Source of the DNA: Streptomyces sp. DHE7-1
GTDB taxonomy: Bacteria; Actinomycetota; Actinomycetes; Streptomycetales; Streptomycetaceae
Assembly: GCA_016432725.1 (NCBI GenBank)
Contig: JACJDG010000003.1
Coordinates: 4,464,001-4,528,000 of the forward strand
Length of the DNA: 64,000 nt
Direction: 5' to 3'
The stretch's first letter is position 1, and each line of letters opens with the position of its first letter. Under the pieces are notes generated by a model, which searched no databases, had not been told where the DNA came from, and saw only the letters and a program-made list of their open reading frames with translations. Position numbers and translations under genes: made by a program. Positions 39,145 through 48,761 of the stretch are shown here, piece by piece.

Positions 39145-40022
39145 GCCGCGCTCCTATCCGTCAGCAGCAACTGCTGCTGCGCCGGGATGGCCCTGATGAC
39201 GCGCTGACGCCAGTGCAGGGCGTACTCCAGGCAGTTGGCGCAGTTCTTGTGCGTGTGGCCGGGCAGGGGCAGGCGGTGGCGGGCGTGAGAGCTCCAGGCG
39301 GCGGAGTCGGCAGAGGCGAGCAGGTGACCAACGCGTTCCAGACCGAGGATCTTGAAGCCGAAGCCGTGGAGCTTGAAGCCGTGCGCGGCCATGGTGGTGA
39401 CGATCGCGGCGCCCTCGCGGGTGGACTGCAGCCGGCATACCGACCCCAGCCCCACCACAGGCTCACGCCGCAGGTCGACACCCGCCTTCTCGTACAGCTC
39501 CACGCACCGCTCGTACTCGGGGATGCTGCGCCCCTGCAGAACAGGAGCGATGCGCAGGTCTGGGGCGAGGGAGCGCAGTTCGAGGAAGTTGGCCACGGTG
39601 CGCCGCTGGTGTTCGGCGACGCTGAGATGGGTGCCGACGAACACGTTCTTGCCGACCGTGCCGCCATGGATGATGAGGTCTTCGCACATCCAGTCCTGCT
39701 GTGCGGCCCAGTCGTAGGGGCCCACGCATTCCCAGATGCGACGCAGGTCATCCACGTACTGGCGAGGGCTGCGAGTCCAGCGGCCGTGACGCTGGAGTTC
39801 GGAGAAGCCGCCGGAGTCGACCGCGTACGGGCCCAGCGCGGGGTAGAGCTTGGCGGCGGCCGCAAAGTGCTCGGCCTTGAGGAACAGTGGCACGTGGGTG
39901 AGCTTGATCCAGTGCCGCTTGTGGGTGGTCAGGTAGAACCGCATGCCCGCGGCGGGAGCTCCCGCGAGCGGGTGTCCGTCGGCCAGAGGTAAGGCCCGCC
40001 GAAGGTTGATGGGTTGGGTCAT
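39141..40022 (-). CDS. DpdA/TGT-like (deazapurine-incorporation or queuine transglycosylase fold) protein
   Basis: 293 aa, first gene of the replication operon. TGT-superfamily landmarks: DSGGF at residues 69-73, a QQDWMCED segment at 108-115, VLQG at 161-164 (cf. the VQGG base-binding loop), GLGSVCR at 191-197, GFGFK at 220-224 and SADSAAWS at 237-244; a His/Cys cluster (HTHKNCANC, about 256-264) could bind zinc. It is close to the DpdA family that exchanges guanine for 7-deazaguanine in DNA, but much shorter than classic DpdA and without other dpd genes. DNA rather than tRNA as target is inference. Confidence 0.8.
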   Translation of the reverse strand: MTQPINLRRALPLADGHPLAGAPAAGMRFYLTTHKRHWIKLTHVPLFLKAEHFAAAAKLYPALGPYAVDSGGFSELQRHGRWTRSPRQYVDDLRRIWECVGPYDWAAQQDWMCEDLIIHGGTVGKNVFVGTHLSVAEHQRRTVANFLELRSLAPDLRIAPVLQGRSIPEYERCVELYEKAGVDLRREPVVGLGSVCRLQSTREGAAIVTTMAAHGFKLHGFGFKILGLERVGHLLASADSAAWSSHARHRLPLPGHTHKNCANCLEYALHWRQRVIRAIPAQQQLLLTDRSAA

Positions 40023-40138
40023 GCTGGAGGTCTCCAGTTCTTGGAATTGGGGATGGATGGCGAGGGCGGCCCTGGTTCTTTGGCGAGAGGTGGGACCGCC
40101 CTCGCTGCGCCCGCGGTGCGGGTGAGCTCAGGGGTGTC

Positions 40139-40152
40139 AGCGGTGGCCGCTA
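40139..40152. promoter_or_regulatory. CCGCTA-type palindrome upstream of the SRA nuclease gene
   Basis: AGCGG-TGG-CCGCT with a following A, 11 bp before the nuclease ATG in the divergent promoter region. The same (T)AGCGG half-site forms the iterons and the repeats by traB. Confidence 0.5.
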
Positions 40153-40163
40153 GATTGCGCGGC

Positions 40164-41180
40164 ATGACCACTCTTGACCTTGTTCCTGGCATGATCACGA
40201 CGCGCGAGGAGGTCGCCGCGGCCTATGGCGGCTCGGTGTACAGCGGTGGGATCGTGCCCGCGCCGAACTCACAGATGGTGTTCGTCTACTCCGACCCTGA
40301 GGCTGGTCTGAAGCACGGCTACACCTTTGATGGGGTGGCGGAGGACGACGAGTTCGGTCCGCTGTACCTGTACACCGGCGCCGGCGCGGTCGGGGAGCAG
40401 CAGATGATCCGGGGTAACAAGGTGCTGCTGGACACGCTCGCCAACGGCTATGAGGTCCATCTGTTCGTGTCCAACGGCAGGGTGAAGGGCCGAAAGCTGG
40501 TCATGCAGCGCTATGTGGGCCGGGTCGTGGTAGACCCCGTCCAGCCCTATGTGGAGCGGCAGGCCCCAGGCAGCGACGGCAAGATGCGGACCGTGTTCGT
40601 CTTCAGGCTGCGACCTGCCAAGGGCGCCACGCTGGCCGTGACGGACGCTGATGCGGTCCCGCCGGCGACCAAGAGCACGGTCGTTGAACTGCCGAAGAAG
40701 CCAAAGGAACCGTCGATTCCCGCGCAGACGGGGGCGAAGGACAAGAAGGTCGAGCAGCACTCGACGCCTCAGACCATGGCGAACATCGAGGGTGGCCCTC
40801 GCACGGTCCTGCGCCGTGAGGGCGACCTGCGCACCGCCTTCGAGGCGTACCTGACGGCAGCGGGCCACGTGTGCAAGAGCTTCCAAATCACGGTGGCCGG
40901 CGAGCCGGGCACCCTCACGCCGGACCTCTACGACGCCACCGCCAACGTGCTGTATGAGGCCAAGGGCCTGCCGACGCGAAGCAACGTCCGTATGGCCATC
41001 GGCCAGTTGCTCGACTACCGGCGCCACATCGACGTGCCGGAGGGCCTGCGCCTGGCCGTCCTGCTGCCGGAGGAGCCCACAGCAGATCTGCGGGCGTTGC
41101 TCGAGACCCAGGGCATCACGCTCGTGACGCAGACCGCGGACGGCGACTTTGCAGGGGCTCCGCTTTCGATGACCGCTTAG
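40164..41180 (+). CDS. ScoMcrA-like SRA domain fused to a PD-(D/E)XK nuclease domain
   Basis: 338-aa putative modification-dependent (type IV) restriction enzyme. Residues 20-105 match the SRA domain seen in ScoMcrA (YGGSVYSGGI, VYSDPEAGLKHGYTFDG, YTGAGAVGEQQMIRGN), which reads modified bases. After a Lys/Pro/Glu linker, residues 210-300 form a nuclease-like domain with Pro253-Asp254 and Glu265-Ala-Lys267 (LTPDLYD ... LYEAKG) as a PD-(D/E)XK site. The only plus-strand gene in the left half of the element; divergent from the DpdA-like gene with a 141-bp shared promoter region. Substrate modification unknown. Confidence 0.82.
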   Translation: MTTLDLVPGMITTREEVAAAYGGSVYSGGIVPAPNSQMVFVYSDPEAGLKHGYTFDGVAEDDEFGPLYLYTGAGAVGEQQMIRGNKVLLDTLANGYEVHLFVSNGRVKGRKLVMQRYVGRVVVDPVQPYVERQAPGSDGKMRTVFVFRLRPAKGATLAVTDADAVPPATKSTVVELPKKPKEPSIPAQTGAKDKKVEQHSTPQTMANIEGGPRTVLRREGDLRTAFEAYLTAAGHVCKSFQITVAGEPGTLTPDLYDATANVLYEAKGLPTRSNVRMAIGQLLDYRRHIDVPEGLRLAVLLPEEPTADLRALLETQGITLVTQTADGDFAGAPLSMTA

Positions 41181-41631
41181 CCGTGAAAGTGGCTGCGTTT
41201 GAACACGGCTTTCCGGATGGTGACCGTGGTCCTTCCGCGGTGGCCACTCGCCCCAAGAACCTGGACGGCGATCCATCCGCCGAAGATGACGGCGGAGAGG
41301 GTGATGAGCTGGGTGATGAACGCGGTCAGGGCGGCGATGAACGAGGTGAGCAGCAGTAGGCCGCCGCACACCGTGAGGAACCCGATGCCCCGAGAGCGAC
41401 GTTCACCGCCGCGCGGGACACAGCCGGCTTGGCGGCGACCGGTTCCGGCTGAGCCGGCGCCACGGCGTAACCGGTGACGACACGGCCGTCCGGCAGGACG
41501 ACGCTCGCCACGGCCGGGATGGTGCCCGGCTGGATGGGGACGACCGGCGCCGTGTGCACGGTGGCGGGGGTGATGGGAGTGGGGTGGTGGATCACCAGCG
41601 GCGCGGTCCGGTGGGTGGTGGGTTCGTTCAC
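41177..41631 (-). CDS. Spread-type membrane protein (frame break)
   Basis: About 150 aa. Pro/Thr/His-rich N-terminus (MNEPTTHRTAPLVIHHPTPI), then VVLPDGRVVTGYA, then two strong helices (FLTVCGGLLLLTSFIAALTA, LITLSAVIFGGWIAVQVLG). A -1 frame break near 41384 separates the helices from the N-terminus. By position at the end of the transfer operon it resembles the small Spd proteins needed for intramycelial spread; the assignment rests on context. Confidence 0.65.
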
Positions 41632-41643
41632 GGTGGGTCTCCT

Positions 41644-41838
41644 TTAGTTGCCGAGGGCGGACAGGGCGTCGGCGGATGCCTGCACGAGGTTGTGGATGGG
41701 CTCGTAGGCGCCGGTGCCGGCGACGAAGAACCCGAACAGGAACAGCACGAGCGCGGCGCCGCCGCCGGCGGACTTGGTCTTGACGGCGAAGGCGGAGGCG
41801 GCGCCGAACAGAAGGACGGCGGAGACGTTGAGAATCAT
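41644..41838 (-). CDS. Small two-helix membrane protein of the transfer operon
   Basis: 64 aa: MILNVSAVLLFGAASAFAVK, then GGGAALVLFLFGFFVAGTGAY, then an amphipathic tail. ATGA overlap with the upstream gene. Likely Spd-type; no family recognised with certainty. Confidence 0.65.
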   Translation of the reverse strand: MILNVSAVLLFGAASAFAVKTKSAGGGAALVLFLFGFFVAGTGAYEPIHNLVQASADALSALGN

Positions 41839-42104
41839 CGGGACCCTTCTGGGGAGTTGGTGCCGGCGCGGTAGATGCGCGCCCAGCGGTTGTAGAGCCA
41901 GCGGCCGGTACGGATGCGCTTGCCGGTCGCGTGGCAGCGGCGGCAGTCCTTGCCGCGCTTGATGCGTCCCTTGCGGTCCGTCTTGAGCGCGTGGCCCATG
42001 CCACGGCAGCGGCAGCAGTTACCGAACGGCGACACCGCACATACACCGACGTAACCGATAGTGACGATGAGCGGGCAGGCGATAGCGAGCAGGGCGGGGG
42101 TCAT
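41835..42104 (-). CDS. Small membrane/zinc-ribbon protein of the transfer operon
   Basis: 89 aa. An N-terminal helix (LLAIACPLIVTIGYVGVCA) is followed by CCRCRGMGH and CRRCHATGK, a DnaJ-like pair of CxxC(x)xG knuckles suited to zinc binding, and a basic C-terminus (GRWLYNRWARIYR). Located directly downstream of the TraB gene and its repeat region. Function unknown; possibly couples DNA or TraB to the membrane. Confidence 0.65.
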   Translation of the reverse strand: MTPALLAIACPLIVTIGYVGVCAVSPFGNCCRCRGMGHALKTDRKGRIKRGKDCRRCHATGKRIRTGRWLYNRWARIYRAGTNSPEGSR

Positions 42105-42147
42105 GGAGGGCCCTCCCGGGCAGGTTTCCGGGGTTTGCGCAGGTGGG

Positions 42148-42234
42148 CCGCTATCCGCTAGCGGCCTGATCAGAGGCGGTTTGGGGCGCTAGCGGGGCCG
42201 CTAACGTTAGCGGGGCTGCCGCTATCGTTAGCGG
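42148..42234. repeat. CCGCTA/TAGCGG palindrome cluster downstream of traB: candidate clt
   Basis: CCGCTA (42148), CCGCTAGCGG (42155-42164), CTAGCGG (42189-42195), CCGCTAACGTTAGCGG (42198-42213, perfect palindrome) and CCGCTATCGTTAGCGG (42219-42234). Eight half-sites in 87 bp beginning 11 bp past the traB stop, where TraB-recognised clt loci lie in Streptomyces plasmids. Confidence 0.7.
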
Positions 42235-42244
42235 TCCCGGAGCC

Positions 42245-44418
42245 TCAGCCCGCGTCCCGCCTTCCGTCACGTTCCGCGATCGCGGTGATGATGTGGGAGC
42301 GGTCGACGCCGCGCCGGTTGACGACCTTGCCGTTGACCCGGCGCCCGACCTGGATGGTGGACACGCCGTGCGGCTTGAGGGCGGCGGCGAGCGCGTCGGG
42401 GTCCCAGCCGTCGTAGACCTCCGGGCGCAGGTCCGCGAGCCGGGCCACGATGGTTTCTGACCACGCCTTGGCTTCCTCGGCGGGCACGACCGCGAGGATG
42501 TCCGCGAGCAGGTCATAGGCGGCCGCGGTCGGCTCGGGTGCTTCTCCGAGGGCGTGGCCGGCGAGCATTCCGGCCTTCTCGCGGACGCGGCGGGCGCGGG
42601 CGGCGATGGCTTCGGCGCCGCCAGCGTCGACGTAGACGGAGCGGACGATACGGGCGTCGGAGCCTTCGCCCACGAAGTAGTGGATGCCCTTGTCTCCCCA
42701 GGCGAACATGGTCGCCCGCACCCCGCGCTTGTAGGCGGAGGTGCCGAGCACCATGTCGTTCTCCAGCTGGCCCATCACCTTCAGGCACCACCGCGCGGAC
42801 GCGTTGGCGCTGATCCCGGTGGGCAGCGACTTGGCGTCCGGGCGCTGCGTGGCCAGCAGGACCACGATGCCGGTCGCGGGGCCGCGCTTGACCAGGTCGG
42901 TGATGATCTCCTCGAACTCCTTGCCGTGCTCGGGTGCTCGAAGAGGACTTGGCATTCGTCCACCCCGACCACGATCGGGTGCAGCCCGAGGGAGCGCTTG
43001 TCCGCGAGCGCGGACGTCACCTTGGATTCGGGGCAGATGTCCCGGGGCAGGGAGCGGATCACCTTGGTGCGGCGGCGAAGTTCCTCGCGCAGGGCGCGGA
43101 AGTCGTCCAGCGCGTACTGGACGGGTTCGTCGTCGTCGCCGGCGGCGTGCCGGTAGCCGACCGCGTTGCCCACCGGGTCAAGGTCGCCAGTGCCTTTCAT
43201 GTCGTAGGTGTGCAGCTCAGCACGCGGGTCCAATGCCGCGATGAGCAGCAGCAACCGCAGCAGGAACGTCTTGCCCATGCGCGGGATGGCACCGATGACG
43301 CCCGCGATGTACATGAGGGTGACCGCGACCCAGCGTCCGCGCTGGTCGGTGCCGTAGGCGACCGGCTTGAACAGGTCCACTTGCCCGGACTTCAGCAGTG
43401 GCCACGCCGGCTGAGACGCGCGGGACATGTCCTGGTCCCCGACCCACAGCACCAGGTGCCCGGTGTGCTCGTCGGGGACTGCCTCGGGCCACACGCAGCC
43501 CAGCGGGCGGCGCAAACCGGAAGCGAGCCGCTCGCGGCGTTCGATGATGTCCGTGACGGTCACGCCGTAGGGCAGGTTGCCCTCCGCGCGCCAGCCGGGA
43601 CCGTCGCGGGTGATGGGGGCGGTGAACTCGAACCCGTCCCGGCCCTTGCCCTGCGCCTGATTGATCGCGGGAATACCGAGTGCCCCAAGGGCCCTCAGGA
43701 CGATGTCAGACGTGAGCTTGGTTGCCTTGGGCAGTTCCACCGCCCGGTGCACGACCGGGGCGTCCGCCTTGCTGCCGGCGGCTCCCAGGGCGAGCACGAC
43801 CGCGCCCACCGAGACGGCTTGCAGCCAGCCGGGGGCCAGCACGTACAGGGCGAGCGCCAGACCGAGACCGACGAACATCGCGAGTACGGCGACCAGGGTC
43901 CGCAGCCGGACCCGCCCGTCACGCTGCCGCGACAGCTTCAGGTACTCGGCAGCGTCCTCGCGGCGCACGGAGGCGAGCCGGACCGGTTCGCCCTCACGGT
44001 CGGCCACCCACCGCATCGTGCCCCCGACAAACTTCGCGGCGCCGGCCGGCGCCTGGAAGGCGAGCCGAGCGGCGTAGACCGGGGCACGCAGCGCGTGGTA
44101 ACCGGCGGCGTGGGCGTAGTGGCGGGCCACCCACGCGGACGCGGTGCGCAGCTCAGCCACGGACTTCAGCCAGACCGGCACGACCGCGCGACGGCGTGCA
44201 CCGGCGAGCCGGCCGAGGTAGCCGGGACCGGTCGCCGCAGGGGCGGGCTGGTCGACCATGACCGGCGTACCCGGGTCCGCCGGCTCCGGGACGGTGGTGG
44301 GTGCCGGTTCGCGGGCGGCGCGGGCCTTGTCCAGGTCGACTACATCGGCGTCCTGGTCGGTGGCCATCTCGGCTTCCAGGCGGTTGAACAATTCGTGGTC
44401 GTCGTCGGGATGCTTCAC
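42245..44418 (-). CDS. traB: TraB-type FtsK/SpoIIIE DNA translocase (frame break)
   Basis: About 725-aa septal DNA pump that moves double-stranded element DNA between mycelia. Acidic N-terminus; one or two membrane helices at about residues 175-220 (VRLRTLVAVLAMFVGLGLALALYVL, VGAVVLALGAAG); Walker A-like GAIPRMGKTF; Walker B HPIVVGVDECQVLF; FtsK-type VVLLATQRPDAKSLP; and a C-terminal winged-helix (ALAAALKPHGVSTIQVGRRVNGK) that should bind clt repeats. A -1 frame break near 42935 falls just after the Walker B region. Confidence 0.92.
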
Positions 44419-44499
44419 TGAGACTTCCTTCTCTCGCAGAGGGAAGGCGCGGCCGGTCCGCCGCTGTAGGAGGTGAGCGGACCGGCCCCGCGTGGATTT

Positions 44500-44834
44500 T
44501 CAGGCGGCGTACTGCTCGGGGTAGGCGCAGGAAACGCACACGCCGAGCGATGTGGGGATGACGTAGCCGGCATCCGTGCGGCACTGCGGGCACAAACGCC
44601 GGGCGGCGTTGGCCTTGGCGAGCGCCGCCCACCGGGCCGGCGTCATAGGCCGGACCGGCTTGGCCAGGTCGATGCGGTAGAGGTAGGCGACCAGGGGCGG
44701 GCGGCCCCACCGTCGGGGCCTTTCGAGCTGAGCGGCCACATCCTGACCACCGGGCCGCAGGCCACGGGCCCGCAGTTGGCGACGGGTGGCGTAGCCGTCC
44801 GGAGCCAGGCGCCACCGGAAGACGGGCAGCGTGC

Positions 44835-44838
<4 letters not shown>
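44500..44838 (-). CDS. RRQRL-motif zinc-binding protein
   Basis: 112 aa. N-terminal ATRRQLRARGLRPGG, the 'RRQ-L' motif of a small family widespread in actinomycete integrative elements, and a C-terminal zinc ribbon CPQC ... CVSC. 4-bp overlap with the GGDEF gene upstream; 81 bp before traB. Function unknown, but reliably associated with transfer operons (from memory). Confidence 0.75.
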
Positions 44839-45447
<609 letters not shown>

Positions 45448-45451
<4 letters not shown>

Positions 45452-46307
45452 GCGGCCACCCGCTTCCATGCAGCCCGCAACCGGACCTCGGAGGCGGAGT
45501 GGCCGGCGGCGCGGAAGCGGACAGCCATCTCCCGGTACGACAGGGGCGGCGTCTGGCTGTGCCGGATGTCGTGAACGAGGGTGTCCAGCGCGTCATCCGA
45601 CAGCGCGGGCGTCCCCGTCTCCAGCGCGGGCACCGGCTCGGTCGGGCCCCACACGGGCAGTTCCCAACGGGGCGTGACGCCTGGCGTGACGGGGTCGTCA
45701 CGCTGGTCAGCGCGTGGCCGGTCTCCTCGCCCCTGCGGGCGGTCTCCAGCGTCGACCACGCCCCCGCGAGGGTCCGTGAGGTTTTGGCTTGGACGCGTGC
45801 GACGCGAGCGCCGGCTTCCGTCACGGCGGTCAGCCGCGTCTCCTCGGTGGCCGCTTCCGCCCGCAGCCGGGCACGGGCCACGGCCGCTTCGTCGCGCGCC
45901 TCCTGCTGGATGCCCCGGATCGCGTCCAGCGCGAGCGGGGTGAGCGCGGTGCGCTCCCACAGGCTGTGCACCAGCCACAGCGCCTTCGCGGCGATCGGCA
46001 GCCACGCCACGGCCAGCCACGCGCCAGCGGAGTGCTCAGCGGTCAGCGCGTGGGCGACCAGGACGCCGGCGGCGAGGATGCCGAAGGACCAGCCGACCGC
46101 CGTGACGGCACGGCTGTGGTCGCCCTGTGCGGCGAGACGCCGTTCGTAGGCGAGGATGGCCAGCCATCCACCGTCGATACCGAGACCCACGACTAGGGCG
46201 AACGGCCACGGCACCGCCGCGCCCAGCCACATCGCGACCACCGCGAGGGTGAGCACCATCGACACGGCCGTCAGCGCGACAGCCGGAAGCGCGGTCTTCG
46301 CCTTCAC
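45448..46307 (-). CDS. SpdB-like spread membrane protein (frame break)
   Basis: About 286 aa. Four membrane helices in the first 130 residues (ALPAVALTAVSMVLTLAVVA, FALVVGLGIDGGWLAILAYE, GWSFGILAAGVLVAHAL, WLAVAWLPIAAKALWLVH), then IRGIQQEARDEAAVARARLRAEA as a coiled-coil, and a C-terminal helix-turn-helix-like segment (YREMAVRFRAAGHSASEVRLRAAWKRV). A -1 frame break near 45690. The layout is that of SpdB2-type proteins that cooperate with TraB in intramycelial spread. Confidence 0.8.
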
Positions 46308-46753
46308 CGGGCACCTCCCGCCGTGATCAGCGCGGCGAGGATGAGCAGCAGCCCACCGGCGCAGATCAGGTCGACCGCACGGCGCAGGCTCGTGAACTTG
46401 GCGACCGCCAGCCGGGACAGCCCGGCAACGTCGGCAGCCATGTCCCTCTGCACCGCCGCCGTGATCTCCTCGGCCGTGAGGGTGGCCCACAGAGGGAAGC
46501 CGTGGCGGCCGGACAGGTTCGGCCGCACCGACTTCAGCAGCAAGCTAGCCGCGGCGACCAGCACACCCATACCGGCACCGCCGACGATGAAGGCGGCGGT
46601 GTTCAGCGGGAGGTCTCGGGCGACCGTCCAGGCGCCGGCGAGGACTGCGCCGACGAACGCCAGCAGCAGCGCCGTTTTCGCGTCCGTTCGCTCGATCTCC
46701 GCCTTCACCTCGGCGTGGGCGGCGGTCAGGTTCTTCTCCGTCGCGGTGCTCAC
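46304..46753 (-). CDS. PycTM-like (DUF5706) membrane protein
   Basis: 149 aa: a helical N-terminus (LTAAHAEVKAEIERTDAKTALLLAFVGAVLAG) leading into helix 1, a second helix (FIVGGAGMGVLVAAASLLLKSV), a cytosolic stretch with ITAAVQRDMAADVAGLSRLAVAKFTSLRRAVDL, and a final helix (ICAGGLLLILAALITAG). This is the architecture of Pycsar TM effectors. No pyrimidine cyclase is encoded in the window; instead a GGDEF enzyme lies one gene downstream in the same operon. GTG start, 4-bp overlaps on both sides. Confidence 0.75.
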   Translation of the reverse strand: MSTATEKNLTAAHAEVKAEIERTDAKTALLLAFVGAVLAGAWTVARDLPLNTAAFIVGGAGMGVLVAAASLLLKSVRPNLSGRHGFPLWATLTAEEITAAVQRDMAADVAGLSRLAVAKFTSLRRAVDLICAGGLLLILAALITAGGAR

Positions 46754-47019
46754 GCGGCACCCCCGGGCAGGCTCGTACCGGCCACGCGGTTGACCAGCGC
46801 GACCCGGGCGGCGAGCGCCCGGCGCCGGGCCCGGCGGATACGCCGCGCGTCCAGCTCGGAGGGGGTGCGGTCCAGGGTGACGATGTGCGCGTCCAACAGG
46901 TCGACGTCCGCCAGGATGACGGGCATCTCCTGCTCGATCGCGTCCAGCTCCGCGTCCGTCGGTTCCATCCATGGAGCGAACGCGGTAACAGCGTCCTGAA
47001 GCGTGACGATGTGGTCCAT
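46750..47019 (-). CDS. DUF6284-like small protein, first gene of the transfer operon
   Basis: 89 aa. MDHIVTLQDAVTAFAPWMEPTDAELDAIEQEMPVILADVDLL is the conserved start of a family common in Streptomyces integrative elements; the C-terminus is Arg-rich (RRIRRARRRALAARVALVNRVAG). Helical throughout, acidic then basic. Function unknown. Confidence 0.75.
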   Translation of the reverse strand: MDHIVTLQDAVTAFAPWMEPTDAELDAIEQEMPVILADVDLLDAHIVTLDRTPSELDARRIRRARRRALAARVALVNRVAGTSLPGGAA

Positions 47020-47144
47020 GGGTCGTGGTCTCCCTTGCAGGTGAAACGGCCCAACAGCGGTCCCGGGTCTAGCCACCCGGGGCCGCACGCCGTTGTTGGT
47101 GAAGCCGCGTATCAGGCGCGGCATGGCCGCTGGCAGCGGCCAAA

Positions 47145-47190
47145 GTGCCCCGGACCGGTCTCGAACCGGTCAGGCTGCCGTACGGGGCAC
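47145..47190 (-). other. tRNA-like acceptor/T-arm minihelix
   Basis: GTGCCCCG and CGGGGCAC close a structure that contains a 7-bp stem GACCGGT/ACCGGTC with loop CTCGA. On the minus strand it reads like a T-arm (GGTTCGAGACC) stacked on an acceptor stem, with no D or anticodon arm. It could equally be a leader terminator or attenuator for the transfer operon. Confidence 0.45.
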
Positions 47191-47327
47191 GCCGGTCTTC
47201 TCCGCCTTGTTTCCGACCCCTTCGGGCAGGCGGACCACGGGTTACCGGCAGTTCCCTGTGTGGAGTTGTCAACCAGCGGCCGCTTCCTTCGTACTCACCC
47301 TCGCGGGCTTTCCTCCGTGCGATGCAG

Positions 47328-47344
47328 TACCTGTTTTACAGGTA
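47328..47344. promoter_or_regulatory. TACCTG-N5-CAGGTA operator candidate
   Basis: Perfect 6-bp arms around TTTTA, flanked by a further GCA/TGC pair, about 170 bp before the XRE gene in an AT-richer pocket. Likely a repressor site for the XRE or GntR protein of the element. Confidence 0.55.
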
Positions 47345-47512
47345 TTGCATGGAGGTTCGTCAAGTACGGCGGCGCAATCTCTTGGTCTCGCGTCGGGACG
47401 TCTTGACGTACCCTCAGGATCTCCGCAGGTCAGGGGAGTTGGTCACCTCGTGCGTGGACAGCTCTGGGACTTCTGGATACGTTCGAGAAGTCCCTAGACG
47501 TCCCACCGGGGG

Positions 47513-48286
47513 GTGAAGATGCCGAACGAGCGCTTACGAACCGCTCTCCTCGCCCGTGGCATGACCGTGCAGAGCCTCGCTGAAGCGGTTGAGGTGAGCC
47601 CCAAGACGGTCGAACGCTGGATCACTCAGGCCAAGGTGCCGTACTTGCGCCATCAGTACGCAACGGCGGCGGCCCTCAAGGTCGACGTGACGGCACTGTG
47701 GGACGACGGCCGGACCGTCGACAGCGCGACCGATCTGACCAAAGCGGAAATTGCGACTGTCTACCCGCATCGCCACACGGTGCCGGCTGACCTTTGGCGA
47801 GAGCTCTACGGACGTGCTGAGCGCAACCTAGACGTCCTCGTGTACTCGGGACTCTTCCTATCCGAAGATCCGCTCTTCCACGACCTTGTAAAGGTGAAGG
47901 TGGAAGCCGGGGCGCGGGTGCGCATCCTGCTCGGGGACCCTGGATGCGCGGCCGTCCGGCAGCGCGGCGTTGACGAGGGGCACCAGATCATGGACGGCAA
48001 GATTCGCAACGCGCTCATGCTGTATCGGCCGCTCATGCGGAGCCACCCGGACATCGGCTTCCGGCTGCACGACTCGACGCTGTACAACTCGATCTACCGG
48101 GCAGATGACGAGATGCTCGTCAACCCGCACGTCTACGGCATCGGCGCCTTTATGGCGCCCGTACTGCACCTGCGGCGACTCCCCGGCGGGAGTCTCTTCG
48201 ACACGTATGCGAAGAGCATCGATCACACCTGGGACAACGCACGCCCGATCACTGATCAGGACGTCACTAGCATCACGGGAGCCTGA
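47513..48286 (+). CDS. XRE-type regulator with phospholipase-D-like C-terminal domain
   Basis: 257 aa. Residues 1-60 form a helix-turn-helix (LARGMTVQSLAEAVEVSPKTVERWITQAKVPY). The rest, from ELYGRAERNLDVLVYSGLFLSEDP through ARVRILLGDPGC to SIYRADDEMLVNPHVYG, resembles the PLD-like domain found in helicase/regulator fusions, without a clear HxK catalytic pair. Such XRE proteins precede Nudix genes in many Streptomyces AICEs. Start GTG 47513 or ATG 47519. Confidence 0.78.
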   Translation: MKMPNERLRTALLARGMTVQSLAEAVEVSPKTVERWITQAKVPYLRHQYATAAALKVDVTALWDDGRTVDSATDLTKAEIATVYPHRHTVPADLWRELYGRAERNLDVLVYSGLFLSEDPLFHDLVKVKVEAGARVRILLGDPGCAAVRQRGVDEGHQIMDGKIRNALMLYRPLMRSHPDIGFRLHDSTLYNSIYRADDEMLVNPHVYGIGAFMAPVLHLRRLPGGSLFDTYAKSIDHTWDNARPITDQDVTSITGA

Positions 48287-48288
48287 GC

Positions 48289-48761
48289 ATGGGACGCATC
48301 GACTACCTGCACGACCCGGACGCCCCGCCGGCGAACTCGGTGGTGCCGTCCGTCGTTGCTTTCGTCCAGAACGACGCGGGGCAGGTGCTGATGATCCAGC
48401 GTTCTGACAACGGCAGGTGGGCACTGCCCGGGGCGGTCACGACGTGGGGGAGTCCATCAGTGACACGGTGGTGCGTGAGGTCTGGGAAGAGACCGGCATC
48501 AAGGCGGAAGTGGTCGACGTGTCCGGCCTCTACACAGACCCGGGGCACGTCATGCAGTACGACGATGGTGAAGTCCGTCAGCAGTTCAGCATTTGCTTCC
48601 GGGCCCGGCCGGTCGACGGCGACCTTCGTACGAGCAACGAGACGACTCAGGTCCGCTGGGTTGACCCGGCGGACCTGGTGACTTTGGACGTACACCCCAC
48701 GATGCGGCTCCGGATTGAGCACGCTATGGACCGCACGCGCACGGCGCCTTACATCGGCTGA
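48289..48761 (+). CDS. Nudix hydrolase, Pif-like immunity factor (frame break)
   Basis: About 157 aa. After repair of one missing G near 48432 the Nudix box is complete: GGGHDVGES, then VVREVWEETGIKAEV, matching Gx5Ex7REUxEExGU. N-terminus MGRIDYLHDPDAPPANSVVPSVVAFVQND. In pSAM2 the Nudix protein Pif blocks redundant transfer into cells that already hold the element (established); this gene has the same place after an XRE gene. It overlaps the convergent HD gene by 13 bp. Confidence 0.85.

Larger units (their letters stand above)
47020..47512. other. Divergent control region of the transfer and immunity operons
   Basis: 493 bp without a supported gene. It holds a tRNA-like hairpin (47145-47190), a TACCTG palindrome (47328-47344) and the promoters of the divergent operons. 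Confidence 0.7.
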
